A stretch of 64,000 nt of DNA, from NCBI RefSeq assembly GCF_039543385.1, contig NZ_BAABJQ010000002.1, forward strand, positions 434,001 to 498,000, in the 5' to 3' direction. The DNA comes from Rugosimonospora acidiphila. GTDB lineage: Bacteria > Actinomycetota > Actinomycetes > Mycobacteriales > Micromonosporaceae. Positions within the stretch are counted from its first letter, which is position 1. The number at the start of each line of letters is the position of its first letter. This document shows, piece after piece, positions 8,882 to 17,638 of the stretch. Position numbers and translations under genes: made by a program. The notes below the pieces were generated by a model, which was not told the DNA's origin, ran no database searches, and worked only from the letters and a program-made list of their open reading frames with translations.

Positions 8882-11800
8882 ATGACGCGACGCTCACTTG
8901 TCTCGACGTTGCTGGCCGCGGCGACAATTGCCGCGCTGACCGCGATGGCCCCGGCACAGCACCCGACGCACACCGCGCAGCGAGCCCCCACCGCCCAGGA
9001 CGCCGCACTGTCGGCACCGGCCGCGGCCTCGACGGCAATCAACATCGACGGCACCGATACGGGCCGCGTGTTCGACGGGGTGGGTGCGATCAGCGGCGGC
9101 GGTGGCAATTCCCGGCTGTTGACCGACTACCCCGCCGCCGAACGCAACCAGATACTCGACTACCTCTTCAAGCCCGGCTACGGCGCCTCGCTGCAGATCC
9201 TCAAAATCGAAATTGGTGGCGACGCGAACTCCACCGACGGCGCCGAGCCGAGCATCGAGCACACCGCGGGCGTGGTGAACTGCGACGCCGGCTACGAATT
9301 CTGGCTCGCTGAGCAGGCGAAGAAACGTAACCCGAACATCAAGCTGTATGGGCTCGCGTGGGCCGCACCGGGCTGGATCGGCAATGGGAACTTCTGGTCC
9401 CAGGACATGATCGACTACCTGACGACCTGGCTCGGCTGCGCGAAGTCCCACGGCCTGACGATCGACTACCTCGGCGGCTGGAACGAAAAGGGCCACGACG
9501 TGGCCTGGTACGAGGACCTGCACGCCGCCCTGGCGGCGCGGCACTACCCGACCAAGATTGTCGCCGACGATTCCGGTTGGAGTACGGCCGATGACATGGT
9601 CAAGGACCCCGACTTCGCCGACGCGGTCGACATCCTCGGCGCCCACTACTCATGCGAGGGCGGCGACGGCGGAAACGCCGACTCGTGCTCGACGACGCAG
9701 AACGCGATCGCGACGGGAAAGCCGCTGTGGGACAGCGAGCAAGGGTCGCAGGACTACGACACCGGAGCGGGTGCGCTGATCCGCGCGATCACCCGCGGGT
9801 ACATCGACGCGAAGATGACGGCCCTGCTGAACTGGCCGCTGATCGCGGCGATCACGCCGAACCTGCCGTTCCCGACGACCGGTCTGATGGTCGCCGGTCA
9901 GCCGTGGTCGGGCAACTACACCGTCGGCGACAACACCTGGGTGACCGCCCAGGTGACCCAGTTCGCCCAGCCCGGCTGGACGTTCCTCGACGCGGCCAGC
10001 GGCTACCTGGCCGGCAATCGCACCAACGGCAGCTACATCAGCCTGAAGTCCCCTGACTCGTCCAACTTCAGCACGATCGTCGAGACCACCACGGCAACCG
10101 CGGCCTCGACCGCTTCGTTCACCGTCAGTGGCGGACTGCCGAGCAAGCCGATACACGTCTGGGCCACCAAACTGAATTCGACGAGCGACAGCGACCATTT
10201 CGCACACCTGACCGACCTGACGCCGGACGGTTCGGGCAACTTCAGTTACACGCTGCAGCCCGGCTACGTGTACACGTTCAGCACGGTCGGCGGCGCCTCC
10301 CGCGGACACGGGGTCAGCCCGGCCCCACACGCGCTGCGTCTGCCGTACAGCGACAATTTCGACAGCTACCACGCCGGGCAGGAAGCACGCTACGTCTCGG
10401 ACATGCAGGGCGCGTTCGAGGTGCAGCCGTGCGCGGCGGGCCGGCGCGGCATGTGCCTGCAGCAGATGGCACCGACCAAGCCGATCGAGTGGCAGCAGGA
10501 CAGCGACGCGTTCACTCTGGTCGGCGACCCGTCATGGACGGACTACACGGTCAGTACGGACGTCGAACTGGCCAAGCAGGGCACCGTCGAGCTGATCGGA
10601 CGGGCGGGAACCCAGAGCCGGCCGCAGTCGCACCAGCAGGGTTACTACTTCCAGATCAGCGACACCGGCGCGTGGACTCTGCTCAAGAGCGACGCTGACG
10701 GCAACCGAACCGTACTGGCCAGGTCTGCGGTGGATTCCCTCGGCACCGGCGCATGGCACCGGCTCGCGCTGACATTCGCCGGCCCGTCCATCACCGCGTC
10801 GGTCGATGGCAAGACCGTCGGTGTCGTCCACGACGACTCATACCCGGCTGGTCAGATCGGGCTCGGCCTTACCTCGTACGTCACCGACCAGTTCGACAAC
10901 CTATCGATCACTTCGACGCACAGCCCGGCGCCGACCGCGGCACTGGCGGTAACGCCATCGACGAAGACCGTGCAGCGCGGCAAGAACCTGAACGTCACGG
11001 CCACGTTCTCCGTGCCGCGCGGCGCGAGCACCGCCGAGGGGATCAACCTCAGCCTGACCGCACCCGCCGGATTCATCGTCGACGACCCCACCCCGCAGGT
11101 GTTCGGAGCCGTCAAACCGGGGCAGCGGGTCTCGGCGGTGTGGGGGCTCACCGCCCCCGAGGACACGGAGTCGACCGCGACGATCACCGCGACGGCTACC
11201 TTCGCCCAACACGACGTCGCGCACTGGCTTACCCAGGGGGCACCGGTGCAGGTGGTCAACCCGCCGCCGCCCTCGGGCACCGTCGACGTCAGCGGCATGG
11301 ACTTCCTGTCATCCACCAACGGATGGGGTCCGGTGGAGCGCGACGAGTCCGTCGGCGGCAACAACGCCAACGACGGCCAGGCACTCAGAGTCGCCAACAC
11401 CCCGTACGCCAAGGGTCTGGGCACCAACTCGATCAGCGACGTCAAGCTGTACCTCGGCCGCAACTGCTCCAGCTTCACCTCGACCGTCGGCATGGACGAT
11501 GAGGTCGGCGACGGTACCGTCACCTTCAGCGTGGTCGGTGACGGCAAGACGCTCGCCTCGACGCAGACCATCAGGGGCAGCGACCCCGCACAGCAACTCA
11601 CGGTCAACGTCGCCGGCGTTGACGTGCTCGACCTGATCGTCGGCGACGCCGGGGACGGCAACGCCGATGACCACGGTGACTGGGCCGAACCACGACTGAC
11701 CTGCGTCGGGCCGTCGCACTCAGGCGTCAACGACGTCAGCGAGCTGAGCTTCGCCTCCGCCACCAACGGTTGGGGCCCTGTCGAGCGCGATGAGTCCGTG

Positions 11801-12163
11801 GGTGACAACCAGGCGAACGACGGCCAGCCGCTCAAGATCGACGGAACCGCCTACTCGAAGGGCCTGGGCACCAACTCGGTCAGCGACGTCACCATTCAGC
11901 TCGGCGGCACGTGCTCCGGCTTCAACTCCACCGTCGGCATCGACGACGAGGTTGGTGCCCAGGGCTCGGTCACCTTCAGCGTGGTCGGCGACGGCAAGAC
12001 GCTCGCCTCGACCACGACCATCAAGGGCGGCGATCCGGCGCAGAAGCTGACAGCGGATCTCAGTGGCGTTCAGACACTCGACCTCATCGTCGGGGACGCG
12101 GGTGACGGCAATGCCTGGGACCACGGCGACTGGGCCGCGCCGCAGATCACCTGCACCGGCTGA
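8882..12163 (+). CDS. Secreted GH59 galactocerebrosidase-type enzyme with two NPCBM domains
   Basis: Glycoside hydrolase family 59 protein, about 1,093 residues, whose characterised relatives remove beta-galactose from galactosylceramide or beta-galactosides. A Sec signal peptide covers about residues 1-26. The barrel begins RVFDGVGAISGGGGNSRLL (62-80). The acid/base candidate Glu202 lies in GGWNEKG and the nucleophile Glu286 in WDSEQGSQ. A lectin-like domain spans about 480-690, then a NEW3-type Ig-like domain (695-800), then two tandem NPCBM domains of about 145 residues each, both starting near NGWGPVERDESVG. GAGGAG lies 6 nt before the ATG at 8882; the adjacent GTG is too close to that site. 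It is divergent from GH97 and GH27, with which it probably forms a galactoside-stripping set. The two NPCBM copies are nearly identical in stretches, which indicates a recent duplication. Confidence 0.93.
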   Translation: MTRRSLVSTLLAAATIAALTAMAPAQHPTHTAQRAPTAQDAALSAPAAASTAINIDGTDTGRVFDGVGAISGGGGNSRLLTDYPAAERNQILDYLFKPGYGASLQILKIEIGGDANSTDGAEPSIEHTAGVVNCDAGYEFWLAEQAKKRNPNIKLYGLAWAAPGWIGNGNFWSQDMIDYLTTWLGCAKSHGLTIDYLGGWNEKGHDVAWYEDLHAALAARHYPTKIVADDSGWSTADDMVKDPDFADAVDILGAHYSCEGGDGGNADSCSTTQNAIATGKPLWDSEQGSQDYDTGAGALIRAITRGYIDAKMTALLNWPLIAAITPNLPFPTTGLMVAGQPWSGNYTVGDNTWVTAQVTQFAQPGWTFLDAASGYLAGNRTNGSYISLKSPDSSNFSTIVETTTATAASTASFTVSGGLPSKPIHVWATKLNSTSDSDHFAHLTDLTPDGSGNFSYTLQPGYVYTFSTVGGASRGHGVSPAPHALRLPYSDNFDSYHAGQEARYVSDMQGAFEVQPCAAGRRGMCLQQMAPTKPIEWQQDSDAFTLVGDPSWTDYTVSTDVELAKQGTVELIGRAGTQSRPQSHQQGYYFQISDTGAWTLLKSDADGNRTVLARSAVDSLGTGAWHRLALTFAGPSITASVDGKTVGVVHDDSYPAGQIGLGLTSYVTDQFDNLSITSTHSPAPTAALAVTPSTKTVQRGKNLNVTATFSVPRGASTAEGINLSLTAPAGFIVDDPTPQVFGAVKPGQRVSAVWGLTAPEDTESTATITATATFAQHDVAHWLTQGAPVQVVNPPPPSGTVDVSGMDFLSSTNGWGPVERDESVGGNNANDGQALRVANTPYAKGLGTNSISDVKLYLGRNCSSFTSTVGMDDEVGDGTVTFSVVGDGKTLASTQTIRGSDPAQQLTVNVAGVDVLDLIVGDAGDGNADDHGDWAEPRLTCVGPSHSGVNDVSELSFASATNGWGPVERDESVGDNQANDGQPLKIDGTAYSKGLGTNSVSDVTIQLGGTCSGFNSTVGIDDEVGAQGSVTFSVVGDGKTLASTTTIKGGDPAQKLTADLSGVQTLDLIVGDAGDGNAWDHGDWAAPQITCTG
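11281..12160 (+). repeat. Tandem duplication encoding two NPCBM domains
   Basis: Two successive units of about 440 nt (near 11281-11706 and 11719-12160), conserved at DNA level. Both encode NGWGPVERDESVG, YxKGLGTNS, FSVVGDGKTLAS and DLIVGDAGDGNA in the same order. A candidate for recombination-driven copy change. Confidence 0.85.
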
Positions 12164-12178
12164 CCGGCCGGCTGGGCT

Positions 12179-12229
12179 GCTACCGGCTGGTAGCGTGGAC
12201 GGCACCCGGTTGAGCGGGTGCCGTCCACG
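12179..12229 (+). terminator. Double hairpin terminator after GH59 gene
   Basis: GCTACC-GGCT-GGTAGC (12179-12194) is followed at once by a 15-bp perfect stem with a 6-nt loop (12194-12229, arms beginning CGTGGACGGCACC). It lies 16 nt after the GH59 stop. Confidence 0.8.
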
Positions 12230-12258
12230 GTGGCTGATAGTGCTTTGGCGCGAGGGCC

Positions 12259-12430
12259 TCACCCGGCATCGTCGGGGTGCTCCGGCGTGATGGGCCTGCC
12301 GTATCCGGGACGGCCGGACTGGTCGATCCCGTGGGCGGCCCAGGAGTAGAGGTGGATCGCGAGCCCGTCGGGATCGTCGAAGACACGCGCGGCACAGACC
12401 GAACCCGACCCGGGTAAGGCACCGCCGATG
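12259..12430 (-). pseudogene. C-terminal remnant of a VOC/glyoxalase-family protein
   Basis: The minus-strand frame ending at the TGA at 12259 reads VCAARVFDDPDGLAIHLYSW, then AAHGIDQSGRPGYGRPITPE and a short tail. The F-D-D-P-D-G-x-x-I-x-L pattern is the typical C-terminal strand of vicinal-oxygen-chelate (glyoxalase/bleomycin-resistance) proteins. No start codon or N-terminal half is found upstream, where the sigma factor gene begins on the other strand. It looks like a decayed fragment; I cannot tell what replaced its 5' part. Confidence 0.55.
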
Positions 12431-12544
12431 GAGCTTCACGGCGTACCGGACCTGGCTGGAGAACGCGGCGGTCCACGAGCTGTTGGGATGACGGCAGGAC
12501 TCGCGGCGAACAACGATCCCGGGCCGGAGTACTACGATCGGGCC

Positions 12545-13489
12545 ATGCCCCTGACCGCGGACGACGTCGACCGGTTCGTGGCCTACCGGCACCGCCTGGA
12601 GGCCATCGCGTACCGCCTCCTCGGCTCCGCCGCGGAGGCTGAGGATGCCGTGCAGGAGACGTTCCTGCGCTGGCAGGCCACCGACGTCGACCGCATCGAG
12701 GTTCCCGAGGCCTGGCTGACCAAGGTGCTCACCAACCTGTGCCTCAACCAGCTCACCTCCGCGCGGGCCCGGCACGAGACCTATGTGGGCCAATGGCTGC
12801 CCGAGCCGCTGCTCGCCGGAGACCCGCTGCTCGGCCCGGCCGACACCGCCGAGCAGCGCGAATTGGTCTCGTACGCGGTCCTCACCCTCATGGAGCGCCT
12901 GTCCCCCAACGAGCGGGCGGTGTACGTGCTGCGGGAGGCCTTCGACTACCCGCACCGGGAGATCGCCGAAATCCTCGACCTCACCGAGCCCGCCTGCCAG
13001 CAGATCTTTCACCGCGCCAAGCAGCACGTCGCGGACGGCAAGGCCCGTACCGAGATCGACGCAGCCGCTGCCCGGCGGATCGTCGAGGAGTTCCTGGCGG
13101 CCGCCACCAGTGGCCAGACCGAGCCGCTCGTGCGCCTGCTCACCCAGGACGCCATCGCGATCGGGGACGGCGGCGGGAAGGTCCCGGCCCGGGCCAAGGC
13201 GTTCGAGGGCGCCGTCGCGGTCGCGAAGTTCCTGCGGGGCCTGTTCAAACCCGGCGAGGCCAAGCGCGCCATCGCCGGTGGCGCGCCCGGGGTCTACGCC
13301 TGGACCGCCAACGGCGACCCCGCCGTCGTGGCGGTCGTGGACGGCCGGGTCGTGGGCGTCATGTGCCTGGAGGTCAGCGCCAAGGGCATCGCCGCGTTCC
13401 GCAACCAGGTCAACCCCGACAAGCTCGGACGTGCGACCGCGGTGTGGGCGGCTACCGACCACGGGCAGCCCCTGTTCAACGCCTTCTGA
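12545..13489 (+). CDS. ECF41-type sigma factor (SigJ family) with SnoaL-like C-terminal domain
   Basis: RNA polymerase sigma factor of about 314 residues. Region 2 is at about 10-75 (YRHRLEAIAYRLLGSAAEAEDAVQ-type helix, then DRIEVPEAWLTKVLTNLCLN). Region 4 is at about 110-165 (LMERLSPNERAVYVLREAFDY, HREIAEIL). A SnoaL-like NTF2-fold extension carries the two ECF41 signature motifs, DGGGK near residue 205 and NPDK near the C-terminus. In ECF41 proteins this extension modulates activity in place of a separate anti-sigma factor. The ATG at 12545 starts exactly at the conserved domain; an in-frame ATG at 12488 is the alternative. The gene immediately downstream is an FAD oxidoreductase, the usual ECF41 partner class and probably its target. 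Confidence 0.9.
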   Translation: MPLTADDVDRFVAYRHRLEAIAYRLLGSAAEAEDAVQETFLRWQATDVDRIEVPEAWLTKVLTNLCLNQLTSARARHETYVGQWLPEPLLAGDPLLGPADTAEQRELVSYAVLTLMERLSPNERAVYVLREAFDYPHREIAEILDLTEPACQQIFHRAKQHVADGKARTEIDAAAARRIVEEFLAAATSGQTEPLVRLLTQDAIAIGDGGGKVPARAKAFEGAVAVAKFLRGLFKPGEAKRAIAGGAPGVYAWTANGDPAVVAVVDGRVVGVMCLEVSAKGIAAFRNQVNPDKLGRATAVWAATDHGQPLFNAF

Positions 13490-13581
13490 CGATCAGTGAC
13501 CTGCTTCACATCGCGTTCCTGTCAGGGATCGCCGGGCTGCCCGGTTCAAGTGGCGAACCCAAGCGAGACGGGAGCATGGAA

Positions 13582-14778
13582 ATGCAGCACCGCATCATCG
13601 TCCTCGGAGCCGGATACGCCGGAGCCATCGCCGCCGGACGTCTTGCCAAAAGGCTGGGCCGCGAGGACGTCGCCATCACCCTGGTCAACGCCGAGCCCGA
13701 CTTCGTGGAACGTGTCCGGATGCACCAGCTGACCGTCGGCCAGGACCTCAGGCCCCGGCCGTTGCGCGAGATGTTCGCCGGCACCGGCGTCGAACTGAGG
13801 CTCGCGAAGGTCACCGGCGTCAACGTCGGACGCAGGACCGTCGCCGTCATCGACGCGAACGGCGCCGACGAACTCGCTTACGACACACTCGTCTACGCCC
13901 TCGGCAGCGGCTGGAGCGCCCAAGGCATCCCCGGCACCGACGAGCACGCCTACGAGATCGCCAGCCGCCCCGGCGCACTGCGCTTGCGCGAGCGCCTGGC
14001 CCACCTCGACGCCGGGCAGACCGTGGTCGTCGTCGGCGGCGGCCTCACCGGCATTGAGGCCGCAACCGAGATCGCCGAGGCCCGCCCGGACCTCGACGTC
14101 GCCCTCGCCGCCCGTGGCGACCTCGGCGACTGGCTGTCGCCCAAGGGCCGCCAGCACCTGCGGAAGGTCTTCGGCAAGCTCGGGATCACCGTGCACGAGC
14201 ACGCCGCCGTCACCGGGGTCGAAGCCGACCATGTCGTCACCGGCGACGGTACGGCCATTCCGGCCGCGGTCACCGTCTGGACCACCGGCTTCGCGGCCCA
14301 CCCGATCGCGAAGGCGACCGCCCTGGAGCTCACCGGTACCGGTCAGATCGTGGTCGACGGGACCATGCGCTCGGTCTCCCACCCGGACGTGTACGCCATC
14401 GGCGACGCCGCCTTCGCGATCGGCGCGGGGAACAAGCCGCTGCGGATGTCGTGCGCTTCGGGCACGCCGATGGCGTGGCGGGCCGCCGACTCGATCGCGG
14501 CGCGACTGACCGGCGGGAAGCTCTCGAACGCGCCGCTGCGCTACTTCAACCAGTGCATCTCATTGGGTCGCAAGGAAGGATTGATCCAGTACGTCACGGC
14601 CGACGACCGCGCCGTGCCGGCGGTTCTGACCGGCCGGTTCGCCGCCGTCTACAAGGAGCTGGTCTGCAAGGGCGCCGCCTGGGGCGTTGCCAACCCCACG
14701 CTCGGGCTGCCAACCCGGCGCCGCCGCGTCACGCGGGACCAGGCCACGGCGGGCTCGGCCGTCAAGGCGCTGGCCTGA
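13582..14778 (+). CDS. FAD-dependent pyridine nucleotide oxidoreductase, NDH-2-like, ECF41-associated
   Basis: Flavoprotein of about 398 residues related to type II NADH dehydrogenases and AIF-like oxidoreductases. The N-terminal FAD-binding motif is IIVLGAGYAGAIAAGRLAKR. A second Rossmann motif for NAD(P)H is VVVVGGGLTGIEAATEIAE, near residue 150. The second FAD motif is HPDVYAIGDAAFA, near residue 270. There is no membrane segment or signal peptide, so it is cytosolic or peripheral. I choose the ATG at 13582 because GGGAG sits 7 nt upstream; the ATG at 13576 is only 1 nt from it. It lies 92 nt after the sigma factor gene, the known ECF41 arrangement, so autoregulated co-expression is likely. 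The electron acceptor and substrate are unknown. Confidence 0.88.
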   Translation: MQHRIIVLGAGYAGAIAAGRLAKRLGREDVAITLVNAEPDFVERVRMHQLTVGQDLRPRPLREMFAGTGVELRLAKVTGVNVGRRTVAVIDANGADELAYDTLVYALGSGWSAQGIPGTDEHAYEIASRPGALRLRERLAHLDAGQTVVVVGGGLTGIEAATEIAEARPDLDVALAARGDLGDWLSPKGRQHLRKVFGKLGITVHEHAAVTGVEADHVVTGDGTAIPAAVTVWTTGFAAHPIAKATALELTGTGQIVVDGTMRSVSHPDVYAIGDAAFAIGAGNKPLRMSCASGTPMAWRAADSIAARLTGGKLSNAPLRYFNQCISLGRKEGLIQYVTADDRAVPAVLTGRFAAVYKELVCKGAAWGVANPTLGLPTRRRRVTRDQATAGSAVKALA

Positions 14779-14809
14779 TACCGGGGGACGATGAGCACGC
14801 GCCGCACCG

Positions 14810-14834
14810 GGGCGCTGTCGCTACGACAGCGCCC
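14810..14834 (+). terminator. Hairpin terminator after FAD oxidoreductase gene
   Basis: GGGCGCTGTCG-CTA-CGACAGCGCCC, an 11-bp perfect repeat, 32 nt after the stop. The stretch from here to 14966 holds no gene I can support. Confidence 0.65.
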
Positions 14835-14966
14835 ACCCTCACCACGCCAGCTGCTATTGCCGTGTCAGGCAACCTTTGCCCCGTTGTATGAGCGGTGCTG
14901 AGGTGTGGTGTGTGAGCTGGGTGTTCGTGGTGGTCGGCGGATTGTTCTCGTACCTGTGCGGTGGAA

Positions 14967-14984
14967 GAGCCGGCCTGACGGCTC
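14967..14984 (-). terminator. Hairpin terminator after Kelch protein gene
   Basis: GAGCCG-N6-CGGCTC within 30 nt after the minus-strand Kelch gene stop, enclosed by a wider TGCGGTG/CACCGCA pairing. Confidence 0.5.
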
Positions 14985-14993
14985 GGCAGCACC

Positions 14994-17636
14994 TCAGCAC
15001 CGCAACGGCGTCACCGTCAGATCCTGCACCTTGGCTCGCGTCCCCTTGACCTTCAGGCTGGCCACCTTCGGCGTCCAGTCGTCGCCTCCGGCCGTGATCT
15101 GTAGCGGGCTCTGCGCCTGATCCACCCACAGCGCGTACCGCCCGTCGGTGTCGGTCGTCAGGGTGGCCTGTTGGGTGTGCCCGGCGATCCAGACGTTCGC
15201 GCCCGCCAGCGGCTTCGTCGTTCCGTCGCATCCGGTACCGCTGATGGTGCCCATGACCTTGGTCCACGATCCCGGCGGGTTCACCCGCATGGTGACGTCG
15301 ATCGTCTTGACCCCGTACGGCGTATCGCTGCGTACCAGCAGGGCGGCGTCGTACGTGCCGGGCTGGCTCACCACGCTCGCGTCTGCCTTCACCCACACCC
15401 GCGCGCTCTGCTGCGGCGCCACGGTGAGGGTGGTCCCGCCCAGCGACAGCCACGCCGCGTCGCGATCGCTGCCGCAGTCGGCGTAGCCGGGGAGCGTCTC
15501 GACGTACGGCGAGTACGAGCCGAACGACTGCGCCCCGCCGATTTTGTACACGCCACATGCCATCGCGCCACGCGTGAGCTGGTTCTGCGAATCGGGCAGC
15601 GGCGACCAGGTATCCGTGACAGGGTCGTACGCGAATCCCTTGTTGGTGCTCAGTCCTGCGTTCACGCCACCGGAGATCAGCAGTTTGCCGTTCGCGACGG
15701 TGTAGCCCATCGCCCACAGCGCCATCGGCACCTGTGCCCGGCTGGTCCACGTGTTCGAGGCCGGGTCATAGGCGTACGTCGCCGTCGAGACCGTGCCGAA
15801 GCTCTGCTGCCCGCCCGCGCAGTAGACGATCCCCTCGATCGCGCCGCAGCCCAGCCACGACTCCGGCGTGGGGTAGTCGGGCAGCCGTTGCCAGGCGTTA
15901 CTGGCCGGGTCATAGCGGAACACCCCGCTGGTGCCGCAGAAGGCCCGGCTGTCGCAGCCGCCGACCACGTACAACTGGCCGTCGAGTACGGCCGCGGCCG
16001 CGTCCGCCTCGGGCACCGGGATCGGCGCGCCGGTCGACCAACTGTTCGTGCTCGCGTCGTAGATGTCGAGGTCGCCGGTGATCTGCAGGCCGTCGCTTCC
16101 GGTGGCGCCGTCGACCACATAGAACTTGTCGCCGATGAACGCCCCGAGCCCCTCCAGCCGGGCCTGCGGCTCGCTCGCGATCTGGCTCCACGCCCGCGTG
16201 CCCGGGTCATACACGTAGCTGGCGGCCACCGGCTGGCCCTGCGACGAACTCGAAATGCCGCCGAAAGAGTAGATCTTGCCGCCGTACGCGCCGGCCACGT
16301 TGTCGCGGATGTCGATCGGGTAATCCGGCAGCGACGACCAGCCGGCCGCCGGCGGTACTCCCAGCCCCGACCACGGCTGCCCCTGCTCGTCCGCGATCTG
16401 GAAGTCACCGGGCCGCTCGGCCAGCGTGATCTGCGCCGGGGCGGTGCCGGTATTGGTCACCGTCAACGGGACGCGCCCCGAGCCGCCCAGCGCGGCTGCC
16501 GCCGTCACCGTCTGGACGACCGCGATCTGCCCGGCGGGCAGCGCGAAATCGCTGCCCGTCACCCGGTCGGCGGCGATCGTCGGTTCCTGCTTCAGGTCGT
16601 GGTACTGCAGCTTGGACCCGACGAACGCCTGGCTGCCCTGCCCCGGCGCGAACATCGCGTACCAGCCGTTGGCGTCCGAGGTGGTGGCGCCCGACGGCCC
16701 GGCGATGCGCGCACCGCCGACCGGAGCGGCGGTGTTGGCGTCGGTGACCCGCCCGGCGACCATCCCACCCGGCACGGCGTCGCACCGGCGGTCGCCGATG
16801 AACACGTCATCGATCGCCCACCAGCGCCCGGCGGTGACATCCGGGCTGGTGTAGTAGTGGAACCGCACCCGTACGTTCGGCTGGTGTGCCGCCATCGGGA
16901 TCCCGACGTCGGCCCGCTTCGGACCGGCGTCGAGCAGATCGGCCCGCCAGACGTTGCTCCAGGTGGCACCGCCGTCGATCGACACATCCACGTCGCCGAT
17001 GCCAGAAGGCACCGTGTAGTCCCACATGGTGAAGTCGTAGGCGAAACCGATCGAGGGGGCGTCGAGCTTGCTCAGGTCGACCGCCGGCGACACCAGCGTG
17101 GAATCCTCGGCCTGCCAGGTGTAGTACTCGTCGTCCATGACCGCGAAACCGCCCTGGCCACCGGTGTGGTTGCCGACCTTGCCCGGGTCGTCGAACCGCC
17201 ACACCCAGCCCTGGCCGATCCCGTCCTGGACGGTCCAGCCCGACGGTGTCGACCCCGAGTCGAAGCCCTCGATCAGGCCGTCGGTCGCGTACTGGTAGCC
17301 CGGCGCCCGGCACGCATCGGCATCCACGGCGAGCGTGACCTCCGCCGACGGGCCGGTGACGGACTCGTCCGCCGCCTGGTACCCGGGCGAGCTGACGTGC
17401 AGGTCATAGGCCGCCGCCTCCGGTACGACCAGCGAGTATCGCCCGGTGACCGGTGACGTCTGCGCGCTGGCGCCGCCGACCGAGACGGTCGCCCACAGCG
17501 GCCAGCCATGCGCGCCACCGTCGCGGACCACGCCGGTCAGCGTCACCGTGCCGGCGGCATGAGCCGGGGTCGGCGCCGCAGCGAGCATGACGAGCATGCC
17601 GCAGAGCGCGGAGAGCAGGGCGATGAAGCGCTTCAT
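14994..17636 (-). CDS. Secreted Kelch-repeat protein with carboxypeptidase-regulatory-like and MAM-like domains
   Basis: Secreted protein of about 880 residues with no catalytic domain that I recognise. A signal peptide (MKRFIALLSALCGMLVMLAA...AHA) is followed by a CarboxypepD_reg-like beta domain (GVVRDGGAHGWPLWATVSV), a MAM/jelly-roll-like domain (STLVSPAVDLS, VDVSIDGGATWSNVWRADLL) and a second regulatory-like domain. An Ig-like segment, about five Kelch blades (YVVGG, YDPASNAW, LPDYPTPES patterns; about 455-740) and two more beta domains follow. Cysteines recur in GGC, YCAGG and ACGVY. The ATG at 17636 is 3 nt from the stop of the upstream gene, with GGGA 8 nt before it, so the pair is translationally coupled. 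It is colinear with the post-protease part of that gene's product, a clear paralogue without the protease. A role in binding surface glycans or proteins is only a guess. Confidence 0.85.
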   Translation of the reverse strand: MKRFIALLSALCGMLVMLAAAPTPAHAAGTVTLTGVVRDGGAHGWPLWATVSVGGASAQTSPVTGRYSLVVPEAAAYDLHVSSPGYQAADESVTGPSAEVTLAVDADACRAPGYQYATDGLIEGFDSGSTPSGWTVQDGIGQGWVWRFDDPGKVGNHTGGQGGFAVMDDEYYTWQAEDSTLVSPAVDLSKLDAPSIGFAYDFTMWDYTVPSGIGDVDVSIDGGATWSNVWRADLLDAGPKRADVGIPMAAHQPNVRVRFHYYTSPDVTAGRWWAIDDVFIGDRRCDAVPGGMVAGRVTDANTAAPVGGARIAGPSGATTSDANGWYAMFAPGQGSQAFVGSKLQYHDLKQEPTIAADRVTGSDFALPAGQIAVVQTVTAAAALGGSGRVPLTVTNTGTAPAQITLAERPGDFQIADEQGQPWSGLGVPPAAGWSSLPDYPIDIRDNVAGAYGGKIYSFGGISSSSQGQPVAASYVYDPGTRAWSQIASEPQARLEGLGAFIGDKFYVVDGATGSDGLQITGDLDIYDASTNSWSTGAPIPVPEADAAAAVLDGQLYVVGGCDSRAFCGTSGVFRYDPASNAWQRLPDYPTPESWLGCGAIEGIVYCAGGQQSFGTVSTATYAYDPASNTWTSRAQVPMALWAMGYTVANGKLLISGGVNAGLSTNKGFAYDPVTDTWSPLPDSQNQLTRGAMACGVYKIGGAQSFGSYSPYVETLPGYADCGSDRDAAWLSLGGTTLTVAPQQSARVWVKADASVVSQPGTYDAALLVRSDTPYGVKTIDVTMRVNPPGSWTKVMGTISGTGCDGTTKPLAGANVWIAGHTQQATLTTDTDGRYALWVDQAQSPLQITAGGDDWTPKVASLKVKGTRAKVQDLTVTPLRC

Positions 17637-17638
17637 TG

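Noticed and set aside
11720..13462. Long minus-strand frame across GH59 end, sigma factor and intergenic hairpins.
   Set aside because: Crosses a strong terminator and known genes on the other strand; no recognisable domain in this frame.
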